A stretch of 64,000 nucleotides of DNA, taken from Chryseobacterium indicum (GTDB taxonomy: Bacteria; Bacteroidota; Bacteroidia; Flavobacteriales; Weeksellaceae). The stretch is taken from assembly GCF_021504595.1 (NCBI RefSeq), contig NZ_JACSGT010000001.1, positions 2,976,001 to 3,040,000 on the forward strand, written 5' to 3'. A program made the translations under genes and the position numbers. The notes beneath the pieces are model-generated. The model made no database searches, had not been told where the DNA came from, and worked only from the letters and a program-made list of their open reading frames with translations. Shown one piece after another: positions 54,464 to 63,146 of the stretch. Positions within the stretch are counted from its first letter, which is position 1; each line of letters begins with the position of its first letter.

Positions 54464-57400
54464 ATGTCCACACCAAACTCAAAACTCGATTTTGAAGCTA
54501 TTAATGCTAATAAAAATATTACCGCAAGAAATTACTGGAAAAACAGACTGGAAAACTATGTTTCAGAAGATTATTTCAGAAGAAATAAAGTGAAAACTTC
54601 TTCATTTCATACGGAAGAGATAATTACCAAGGCTGATGAAAAGGTTTGTAATACATTAAACAAAATTGTAAATACACCTAAAGCTAAACATGTTTTTCTA
54701 TTGTCTGTTCTTGGAATTTTAGCAGAAAAATATTCGTCTAATTCCGACGTTACCATTTTTACAACTACTTACACAGAAAGTGATACAGAATCAAAAGGTT
54801 TCGTTTTTCCGGTAAGAATGAATGATTTTGGTCGTTCTACATTTCCTGTATTTCTTACAGAGCTTAAAAATAATATACTTAATGATTATAAACACAGCAA
54901 TTATCAGCTTAAGAAAATAATTAATCATGAAGACGGGGAAATAAAAGATCTTCCTTCAGTAGGAATGCTTGTAGAAGGTATTCAGGAAGTTGATGCGTTT
55001 GATGCTTTGTCTCCTGATCTTCTGTTTGTTTTTAATGTAGATAATGGTTTGTCTTTGAAAATCAGCTATACAGAAGAATCATATGACAAAAATTATATAA
55101 AAGGAATAGCAGATCATTACTTTAATTTGTTGGTCTCACTTATAGACAATAAAGAAAAAGAGATTGATTCCATAGAATTAATATCCGACAGTGAAAAACA
55201 AAGAATCATAAAACTGTTTAATAATACCGAAAAATATTATCCGGAAGACAAAACAATTTTAGACTTATTTCTAGAACAGGTCCGTAAAACACCAGAAAAT
55301 GTAGCTGTTGCCTATAAAGATAAAAAGCTTACTTATCAGGAACTCGACAAAAGATCTAATCAGGTTGCTCATTATTTATTGGAAAAATTTGGTGATACAA
55401 ACCGGGTTTTTGGGGTACAGATAGATAGGTCAGTAGAACTTATAATTACTATTTTCGGAATTTTAAAAGCAGGAGGAATTTATCTTCCTTTATCAAAAAA
55501 TCATCCGACAGATCGTATTTTATATACCTTAGATAATAGTAATGCTTGTGCTATTTTCACCGATACAGGAAAGCCTGAGGATTTTGAAAATAGATATGAC
55601 TGTTTATATGTAAACGAACTTTCTGCTTATTCAAGTACAGGTATTAACCTTGCAAAACCTGAGAAAGTTGCTTATATAATCTATACTTCCGGATCTACAG
55701 GAAAGCCAAAAGGAGTTCTTATTAAGCATACTTCTATGGTAAACAGGCTTCATTGGATGCAGAATGAATATCAGCTTACGGAACATGATACCATACTTCA
55801 AAAAACACCTTTGGTTTTTGATGTTTCAATATGGGAGCTGTTTTTATGGTCTATGAGCGGTGCTAAACTAGTTTTAGCTGCGCCGGGAGCAGAAAAAGAT
55901 CCGCAGGAGCTTTGCGAAATTATTCAAAAAGAAAATATTACGGTTCTTCATTTTGTGCCTTCTATGCTTAATGCTTTTTTAGCTTATTTAGATGGAACAA
56001 AACAAAATATTTATAATCTTGAAAGCATCAGACATCTTTTTACGAGTGGAGAAGAATTAAAAGCAACTGATGCAAAAGCATTTCTAGATTATTGTACAAA
56101 TGCAGAGTTGCATAATTTGTATGGTCCTACTGAAGCCACGGTGGATGTTTCATTTCATAATGTGTCACGTAAAGTTGCCTATCGTTCAATACCAATAGGA
56201 AAACCAATAGATAATACTCAGCTTTTCATTTTTAATGATAAGATGCAGTTACAGCCTGTAGGAGTCCCGGGAGAACTTTTTATTGGCGGAGTAAACTTGT
56301 CTGCAGGATACGCTAATCAGCCGGAACTAACGAAGGAAAGGTTTATCAGCAATCCTTTGAATCCGGGGAGTCTGCTTTATAAAACAGGAGATCTGGCAAA
56401 ATGGCTGGAAGATGGAAGCATAGAGTATCTTGGAAGGATTGATAATCAGGTAAAAATCAGAGGAAACAGAATCGAATTGGGAGAAATAGAGTTTGTGATC
56501 CAGTCTTTTCCTACAATTACAACAGTAGTGGTACTTCCAAAAGATTACGCATCCGGAGTACAGCTTGTAGGATATCTTGTCATAGATGAAGGTTTTTCTG
56601 AAGAAACTCTTAGAAACTTTTTAGCTTCACAACTTCCTGATTATATGATTCCTTCATATTTTATTATAGTAGATCAGATTCCTGTTACGACCAATGGAAA
56701 AGTAAACAGAGAGGCTTTATTGTCGATTGAGGTTAAATCTGATGAAGAATATGTAGCGCCGGAAACAGAACTGCAAAAACTTTTACTTACGTATTGGAAT
56801 GAAATATTAAGCACTGAAAAAATAGGAATTAATGACAGTTTCTTCAGAATAGGAGGAGATTCAATATTGGCAATCAGGCTTATTGGTATGATTAATAATT
56901 ATATCTCTGCTAATATTTCTATGGTTGATATATATGAAAATGATACCATAAAGAAACTGGCTGATTTTATTCAGAAATCAGAAGAAAAAGAATATTCTGC
57001 AATCTTTGATACCATTGAGCTGGAATTAGAAAAATTCGAGTCAGAATATAAAAAACATAACCAGAATAGTCTCATTGAAAAAGTGTATCCAATGAGTGAT
57101 ATTGAAAAGGCGATGTGTTTTATTCATAAATCCAGACCTGATGATATTCTTTATTTTGAACAGCTTATGCAGCCGGTTATTTATGAAACATTGGATGTGG
57201 ATGTATTCCAGAAAACTCTTGATCTTCTGGTAGAAAAACACGAAATTCTGAGAACAGGTTTTGATATAGAGCATTTTGCACATATTATCTATAAAAATGT
57301 AGATACCAGAATAACTTTCCATGATTATAGTGCTTACAGTAAAGACGAACAAAAGCGCAAAATCGAGGAGGACATGGAAAAAAGCAGACCCGATCATTTT

Positions 57401-60400
57401 GACCTTCAGGCTGAAAAACTTTGGAGAATCATAATATATAAACTTCAGGATAGTCACCATGAAATTTTGTTTGAATACCATCATGCTATTCTTGATGGGT
57501 GGAGCTTTGCTTCCCTTATTACTGAGATGAATAATACTTATCTGGAGCTTTTGAGAGGTAATGCTGTAAAATTGGAAACTCTTGAAACTGGCTTCAAAGA
57601 TTATATTACTCAGGAAATGTTCTACAAAAAAAATCCTGAAACAACGGAATTTTGGAAGAAAGAACTTAAGAATTATAAAAAGCTTACACTAAACAAGACT
57701 ACAGACCTGAAAGATTTTAAATCTGTAAGGGATGTTTATCCTGCAAAACTTTTAACGGATCTCGAAAAGATAGCAGCTGATAAAAACACTACAGTTAAAA
57801 ATATCTTGCTTTCTGCTTATGTCTATACAATGAAAATGCTGTCCGGAGAAACAGATATTCTTGTCGGTCTTGTGACATTTACCAGACCGCTAAAAAAAGA
57901 CGGAGAAAAATTATTGGGATGTTTCCTTAATACAGTTCCTTTCAGAATAACGATTCCTGAAAATATTACCTGGACACAATATATTGCTGCAATCGATAAG
58001 AAAGTATTGGAAGTAAAAAAATATGACCATCTGTCACTTTTTGAAATCAGTAACGCGATCGGAAGTGCAGGTTTGGGAAATCCTCTTTTTGATACTTTCT
58101 TTAATTATATCAATTGGCATGTAAAGGAAAATATGAAGATTGCAGAAACGGTAGATCAGGATGACAGAACCTATTTTGATACGTTTTTGAGAGGAAATAC
58201 TTTTTTTGATGTTAACTATGATGTGACCAATAAAAATATAATCTGTATGCATGAGTACTCTTCTCCATTCATGACGGAGGAAAGATATGCGCAGTACAGC
58301 GATATATTTTTAACAATTTTAGACAGAATTATCAGAAATTCTGATGAAGTAATCAATGCTGATGACTTTTTTTGGAATCCTTTACAGGAAAATCTGGCAA
58401 ACGAGTTTTCTCAATATGAAAATTGGAATGTTGAACCGGGAGATATTCTTCCTCTGCAATACCATGAAAACAAGCGTAGAATAAAAGAAATTGAGTCCGG
58501 AATTTTTTTCAATAAGACAATCTCCGTAACAGCAGTATCTGAGGAAAAGCTAAATACGGAAATACTTGAAAAAAGTATTCAGAAAATTATCAATACGCAT
58601 GATATTTTAAGAACAGTTATTTGCAGATCCGAAAATCAGTATGACCAGAGATTTATTTCGGCAGTTAATGTAGAGATTACAGAAAAATATGCTGTATCAC
58701 AAGATGAGGTTAATGAAATAATTGAGCAAGAAAAATTGAATTCATTCGATCTGAATTCTTCTTTGTTATCTGCAGTGCTTATTAGATTTATAAATTCAGA
58801 TAAGGTTATTGTATCTTTTAATTTCCATAATTCGATTGTAGACAGTTCTTCCGCAGAAAAGATTGTTGAAGAGATTTTCAGTGCGTACCAATCTGAAAAT
58901 TGGGATGTAAATAAAGAAACAAAGCTTTCTTATTTAGGGTATTCTCTTTGGAAACAGGAGAAAATCAATAAGTTGTATCCCGAACTATTAAATTATTGGA
59001 AAAACAGGCTTCAAAATATTCCTGCAAAACAACAATTACCTTTTATTAAGGCAGAGAAACATTCTGATGTTTATAGTGCGGCAGAAAAGTATATTCATAT
59101 CCCCGAAAGTACTTTTGAAAAAATAATTGATTTTTCCGACAGAAATAATATCGATGTAAGCAGTGTTCTATTGTCAGGGTTTACTATATTATTAAATAAA
59201 TACAACCAACAGGAAGCAATTGTTGTGGGATCGTTTGTTTCTGGGGAAAGTTTTATCAATAAAAACCTTATTGGTTCTTTTTCAAGAGTGATACCATTTG
59301 TAAGTGCCATTTCAGAACAAAAAACCTTTGAAGACTATACCAAAGAGTTAAATGTAATGTACCATAAGGATTTAGAAAATAGTCTTCTATCCCTGGATGC
59401 ATTAAAAGCTGATCTTTTCTCTGAAAATGGTAATGCTAATAGAGATTTTGACATCATCTTCCAATATAATGAGAAGGACTCAGATAGAGACATAAAAATA
59501 AAAATTATTGATATTGATGACTCTTCTGAACAAAGAAGTTTACACCTGATCCTGAATAGAACATCGAATTCGATAACGGGTAAAATACGGTACAATTCAG
59601 AATATTTGGATGCAGAAATGATGAATGCTGTTCCCGCTCATTTTAATGAAATTATCACACAGCTCATCAATAATCCTGCTCTGCCTATTGGGGATGTTTC
59701 TATGCTTTCATCTTCAGAGAAGGATATTATATTGCATGACTTCAATGATAGTTTTTATCCATTCACTGGTCATTCAACCGTTTTAGATTTGTTGTCGGAC
59801 CGAGTTTCCGAATTTTCGGAATCAACTGCTTTAATTTTTGGAGAATCAGAGATGAGCTATTCTGCATTCTGGGATTCTTCGCTTCGTTACGGCAATTATC
59901 TACGCACGGAATATGGATTAAATAAAGGCGATCTTGTGGGTGTTCTTTTGGAACGCAGTGAAGAGATGGTTTTGAGTTTGTATGGTATTCTTTGTTCAGG
60001 GTGTGCTTATGTTCCGATCGATATAAATCTTCCGGCTTCCCGTATTGAAAAGATCATTGAGGATTCCGGAATCAGGGTTTTGGTGAGTCGCGGAAGATAT
60101 GTTCAGGACTCTTTGTCCGATCTATGCAAGTTAATTGATCTGGATGAAGTTTCAGATTCTATCAATTCTTATCCTGTTGTTTCTCCGGTATCTGTTGAAG
60201 GTAGTGACCTTGCGTATGTGATCTACACATCAGGATCCACAGGTAATCCTAAAGGAGTTATGATAGAGCACGGTTCATTATTGAATCTTGTTCAAAGCAT
60301 GGATCATCGTTATCCTCTGGAAAAAGGTGATCGTTATCTTTTAAAGACTCTGTATTCTTTTGATGTTTCTATTGCCGAGCTTTTCGGTTGGTTTCACCGT

Positions 60401-61591
60401 GGAGGAAGTCTTGTCATTCTGGGTCAGGATATGGAGAAGAATTCTGTTGAGCTTGTTCGGGCAGTTCGTGATTATGAAATCAGCCATATCAATTTCGTTC
60501 CCTCGATGTTCGGAGTGTTTATGGATACATTTGAGAGTATTGGAAAAGATTCTGTAAACAGCTTGCAGTATATCTTTTTGGCAGGTGAGGTTTTTCCGTT
60601 AGAAATGCTTCATAAGTTCAAATCTTATAATCTGCCTGCTAAAATCCAAAATCTTTATGGTCCAACAGAAACAACAGTTTACAGCTGTGGTTACAACACA
60701 GATAAATGGTCTTCCTTGGATGTCCGTATTCCGATCGGCCGTGCTTTGGATAATATGGGGATGTATGTTCTGGACAGTCATCATCATCTTCAGCCGATTG
60801 GTATTTGGGGAGAGCTTTGTGTAGGCGGTTTGGGTGTTGCGAGAGGTTATCTTAACAACAGTTCTCTGAGTACTGAGAAATTTATTACGGTTGATTGGTT
60901 AGATTCAGGACGTTTGTACAAGACAGGAGATATCGGGCGCTGGCTTTCAAACGGAACGCTTGAGATCATGGGAAGACTCGATCATCAGGTAAAACTTAGG
61001 GGCTTCCGAATTGAGTTGGGAGAGATCGAGTCTAAAATTCTTGGTTATCCGGGTGTTAGTGGCAGTGTGGTTGTTTTAAAGGAAATAGGAGGAGATGCCC
61101 ATCTTGTTTGTTATTATACTTCAGAAAAATCAATTCCTTCATCTTCTTTGCGTGATTATCTTCAGAGTGAGCTTCCTGAATATATGGTTCCACAGTATTA
61201 TGTTCATCTGGATAGTTTCCCGTTGACCTCGAGCGGAAAGATTTCAAGAAATGGTTTACCCGATGTAGATATGAGCAGTCATGATCCTCATGTAGATGTT
61301 TCGAATGAAATTGAAGAGAAATTATTGGCTATCTGGAGTGATGTTTTGGGAATCTCTGGTGAGAACATCAGTGCTGCGAAAAGCTTTTTTGAGCTGGGGG
61401 GACATTCTTTGAAAGCCATGATGCTGATTAATAAAATTAATAAAGAATTTGATATCACATTTCCACTAGAAGAGGTTTTTGAAAAAACAACAATTCAAAA
61501 ACAGGCAGTATATATTAAGCTAATTAATTTCCTTTCTACCGAAATTTCATCAGTTGAAGCAGAAGATTTTTCAGAAAACATAATTATATAA
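54464..61591 (+). CDS. NRPS: partial C-A(Ser)-T-C-C*-A-T
   Basis: The protein has 2375 residues. Residues 1-235 match only the C-terminal lobe of a condensation domain and lack HHxxxDG; the active C is at the end of the previous protein. A1 (252-755) reads D-V-W-H-F-S-L-V-D, a Ser code. T1 carries Ser800. A C domain follows (874-1300; HHAILDGWS from 1006). Directly after it comes a second C-like domain (about 1328-1750) in which the motif is HNSIVDS from 1455: the catalytic second His is Asn and the Gly is Ser, so it is probably inactive. A2 (1760-2267) reads D-V-A-N-F-A-L-V-Y, unassigned, and T2 carries Ser2315. A2 and T2 have different codon use from the rest. No thioesterase follows. Confidence 0.9.
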   Translation: MSTPNSKLDFEAINANKNITARNYWKNRLENYVSEDYFRRNKVKTSSFHTEEIITKADEKVCNTLNKIVNTPKAKHVFLLSVLGILAEKYSSNSDVTIFTTTYTESDTESKGFVFPVRMNDFGRSTFPVFLTELKNNILNDYKHSNYQLKKIINHEDGEIKDLPSVGMLVEGIQEVDAFDALSPDLLFVFNVDNGLSLKISYTEESYDKNYIKGIADHYFNLLVSLIDNKEKEIDSIELISDSEKQRIIKLFNNTEKYYPEDKTILDLFLEQVRKTPENVAVAYKDKKLTYQELDKRSNQVAHYLLEKFGDTNRVFGVQIDRSVELIITIFGILKAGGIYLPLSKNHPTDRILYTLDNSNACAIFTDTGKPEDFENRYDCLYVNELSAYSSTGINLAKPEKVAYIIYTSGSTGKPKGVLIKHTSMVNRLHWMQNEYQLTEHDTILQKTPLVFDVSIWELFLWSMSGAKLVLAAPGAEKDPQELCEIIQKENITVLHFVPSMLNAFLAYLDGTKQNIYNLESIRHLFTSGEELKATDAKAFLDYCTNAELHNLYGPTEATVDVSFHNVSRKVAYRSIPIGKPIDNTQLFIFNDKMQLQPVGVPGELFIGGVNLSAGYANQPELTKERFISNPLNPGSLLYKTGDLAKWLEDGSIEYLGRIDNQVKIRGNRIELGEIEFVIQSFPTITTVVVLPKDYASGVQLVGYLVIDEGFSEETLRNFLASQLPDYMIPSYFIIVDQIPVTTNGKVNREALLSIEVKSDEEYVAPETELQKLLLTYWNEILSTEKIGINDSFFRIGGDSILAIRLIGMINNYISANISMVDIYENDTIKKLADFIQKSEEKEYSAIFDTIELELEKFESEYKKHNQNSLIEKVYPMSDIEKAMCFIHKSRPDDILYFEQLMQPVIYETLDVDVFQKTLDLLVEKHEILRTGFDIEHFAHIIYKNVDTRITFHDYSAYSKDEQKRKIEEDMEKSRPDHFDLQAEKLWRIIIYKLQDSHHEILFEYHHAILDGWSFASLITEMNNTYLELLRGNAVKLETLETGFKDYITQEMFYKKNPETTEFWKKELKNYKKLTLNKTTDLKDFKSVRDVYPAKLLTDLEKIAADKNTTVKNILLSAYVYTMKMLSGETDILVGLVTFTRPLKKDGEKLLGCFLNTVPFRITIPENITWTQYIAAIDKKVLEVKKYDHLSLFEISNAIGSAGLGNPLFDTFFNYINWHVKENMKIAETVDQDDRTYFDTFLRGNTFFDVNYDVTNKNIICMHEYSSPFMTEERYAQYSDIFLTILDRIIRNSDEVINADDFFWNPLQENLANEFSQYENWNVEPGDILPLQYHENKRRIKEIESGIFFNKTISVTAVSEEKLNTEILEKSIQKIINTHDILRTVICRSENQYDQRFISAVNVEITEKYAVSQDEVNEIIEQEKLNSFDLNSSLLSAVLIRFINSDKVIVSFNFHNSIVDSSSAEKIVEEIFSAYQSENWDVNKETKLSYLGYSLWKQEKINKLYPELLNYWKNRLQNIPAKQQLPFIKAEKHSDVYSAAEKYIHIPESTFEKIIDFSDRNNIDVSSVLLSGFTILLNKYNQQEAIVVGSFVSGESFINKNLIGSFSRVIPFVSAISEQKTFEDYTKELNVMYHKDLENSLLSLDALKADLFSENGNANRDFDIIFQYNEKDSDRDIKIKIIDIDDSSEQRSLHLILNRTSNSITGKIRYNSEYLDAEMMNAVPAHFNEIITQLINNPALPIGDVSMLSSSEKDIILHDFNDSFYPFTGHSTVLDLLSDRVSEFSESTALIFGESEMSYSAFWDSSLRYGNYLRTEYGLNKGDLVGVLLERSEEMVLSLYGILCSGCAYVPIDINLPASRIEKIIEDSGIRVLVSRGRYVQDSLSDLCKLIDLDEVSDSINSYPVVSPVSVEGSDLAYVIYTSGSTGNPKGVMIEHGSLLNLVQSMDHRYPLEKGDRYLLKTLYSFDVSIAELFGWFHRGGSLVILGQDMEKNSVELVRAVRDYEISHINFVPSMFGVFMDTFESIGKDSVNSLQYIFLAGEVFPLEMLHKFKSYNLPAKIQNLYGPTETTVYSCGYNTDKWSSLDVRIPIGRALDNMGMYVLDSHHHLQPIGIWGELCVGGLGVARGYLNNSSLSTEKFITVDWLDSGRLYKTGDIGRWLSNGTLEIMGRLDHQVKLRGFRIELGEIESKILGYPGVSGSVVVLKEIGGDAHLVCYYTSEKSIPSSSLRDYLQSELPEYMVPQYYVHLDSFPLTSSGKISRNGLPDVDMSSHDPHVDVSNEIEEKLLAIWSDVLGISGENISAAKSFFELGGHSLKAMMLINKINKEFDITFPLEEVFEKTTIQKQAVYIKLINFLSTEISSVEAEDFSENIII
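59760..61420 (+). other. A-T module segment with shifted codon use
   Basis: By hand count about 17 of 23 Arg codons here are CGN, against about 5 of 16 in the first A domain of the same gene, where AGA/AGG dominate. TTG/CTT Leu and GTT Val also look more frequent. The change starts just after the degenerate C domain and ends near the carrier domain, so it matches module boundaries and suggests that this A-T unit was acquired or swapped from another lineage. Confidence 0.6.
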
Positions 61592-61610
61592 TCCAGAAAA
61601 CTAACAAAAT

Positions 61611-63122
61611 ATGATACTAAAAAAAATATTACAGGAGAATCAATATACAGTACAAAAACTATTAAAATGTTTCTTTTTAATAATTTTTATGAGCTGTAAT
61701 TGCCAATTGAAATCTCAGGAAATGACCTCTTTCATTTCTGATAGTAAAACGATAGATATAAAAGATTTTGACAAAAAAATTAATCTTATGATCACCGAAT
61801 TGGGGGTTCCCGGTGTTTCGCTTGCTGTCATTGAGAACAATCAGATTGTTTATTCAAATTTTTACGGGAAAAAAAATCTCAAGGGTAATAAGAATATTGA
61901 CAAGAATACCGTATTCGAAGCAGCTTCCTTAACTAAGATGTATCTGGTATATGTGGCTCAGAGACTTATAGAGGACAAGATACTGGATCTTGATAAACCT
62001 TTGTATCAATATTTGGAATATGAACCTTTGCAGCATGATCCAAGATATAAAAATATTACTGCCAGAATGATTCTTAGCCATACTTCTGGAATTGAAAATT
62101 GGAGTTGGAACAATAAGAAAGACGTTTTGGAAATTGTAAGCAATCCGGGAGAGCAGTTTGTATATTCCGGAGAGGGATTTCAGTATTTGGCTAAAGTAAT
62201 TGAGAAAATACTGAAGGAGCCTTATGAAAGCTATGTGAAACGAATGGTTATTACTCCATTTGAATTAAAAAATACATACTTAAAGTACAGAAAAGCAAAA
62301 TCTTCTCTAAAGGAATCACCATCAGATTATGCGATAGGGTATACACAAATGAGAGATGAAGTTGAAAAATGGAAAAACTATGAAACCGTGCCGGCTTCAG
62401 GAGCTCATACAACAGGAAAAGATTACGCCAGATTTATCATTTCAATGTTCGATAAGAAGAATCTTTCAAATGAAAGAATACAGGATATGATAAAGCCCAT
62501 AAAAGTATTGGGTGATGATGAATCAACAGGATACATGGGAGAAGGTTTTTTTACAATTCCAAGTAAGAAAGATACGGTGGTTTCATTTAGTGGTAATAAT
62601 GATGGTTTCAGATCAGAGTTGTTTTATTCTGTGAGCCATGGGAGAGGATTTGTATTTTTCACTAATAGCGACCAAGGTAAGCTAATTACAAAAGAAATTA
62701 ATGAAATGACTTGTCACTTTAATGTTGAATTTTTATTTCAGGATAATTTTTTCAAATATTATCCAAGCAGTTCCATAAGTCTTCAAAAAATTTACAGAGA
62801 TAAAGGGATTAAAGGATTGGAAAAAGGTATTGAAGACTTTAAAAAAGAAGGGAAACTGGATGAAAATACCCTAAATGAACTGGCAGAAATTTATAAAGAA
62901 AAAGAACCAGATCTTCCATTGAAGTTATTGAATAACAATATTTCTGTTTTTCCTAAATCAGCAAATTCATATGGATTATTGGGGCGTATTTATATGGATA
63001 AAAAACAATATAAAGAAGCACTTTCCAACTTTACAAAAGCTAAAGAGTTAGGATTCGGATTATGGAATCTTGATGATGATATAAAGAATTGTGAAGAAAA
63101 CGTATACAAAAAAACTTTTTAA
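61611..63122 (+). CDS. S12 (beta-lactamase-like) serine hydrolase lipoprotein with C-terminal TPR region
   Basis: This 503-residue protein has a signal peptide with a lipobox ending FMSC (Cys29), so it is exported and lipid-anchored. It has the class C beta-lactamase/S12 motifs: S106-LT-K109 (catalytic Ser-x-x-Lys), HTSG near 154, Tyr185 in YSGEGF (Y-x-N position, Asn replaced by Gly), a TTGKDYARF helix and SGNNDG for the KTG-like motif. Residues about 385-490 form TPR-like helices ending in KQYKEALSNFTKAKELGFG. S12 enzymes include ClbP, XcnG and ZmaM, which cleave N-acyl-D-Asn prodrug groups after export. The gene is 19 bp after the last NRPS and the cluster starts with fatty acyl-D-Asn. It lacks the three membrane helices of ClbP. 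A general D-peptidase, esterase or self-resistance enzyme is also possible. Confidence 0.8.
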   Translation: MILKKILQENQYTVQKLLKCFFLIIFMSCNCQLKSQEMTSFISDSKTIDIKDFDKKINLMITELGVPGVSLAVIENNQIVYSNFYGKKNLKGNKNIDKNTVFEAASLTKMYLVYVAQRLIEDKILDLDKPLYQYLEYEPLQHDPRYKNITARMILSHTSGIENWSWNNKKDVLEIVSNPGEQFVYSGEGFQYLAKVIEKILKEPYESYVKRMVITPFELKNTYLKYRKAKSSLKESPSDYAIGYTQMRDEVEKWKNYETVPASGAHTTGKDYARFIISMFDKKNLSNERIQDMIKPIKVLGDDESTGYMGEGFFTIPSKKDTVVSFSGNNDGFRSELFYSVSHGRGFVFFTNSDQGKLITKEINEMTCHFNVEFLFQDNFFKYYPSSSISLQKIYRDKGIKGLEKGIEDFKKEGKLDENTLNELAEIYKEKEPDLPLKLLNNNISVFPKSANSYGLLGRIYMDKKQYKEALSNFTKAKELGFGLWNLDDDIKNCEENVYKKTF

Positions 63123-63146
63123 ATACTAATCTAAAATATATTAAAA

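Noticed and set aside
57041..57484. 147-codon open frame on the minus strand
   Set aside because: It is antisense to a condensation domain with an intact HHxxxDG motif and shows only AT-rich, hydrophobic pseudo-protein.
61611..63122. The serine hydrolase as the missing chain-releasing thioesterase
   Set aside because: It has S-x-x-K beta-lactamase-type motifs and a lipoprotein signal peptide, not the GxSxG alpha/beta-hydrolase pattern of NRPS thioesterases.
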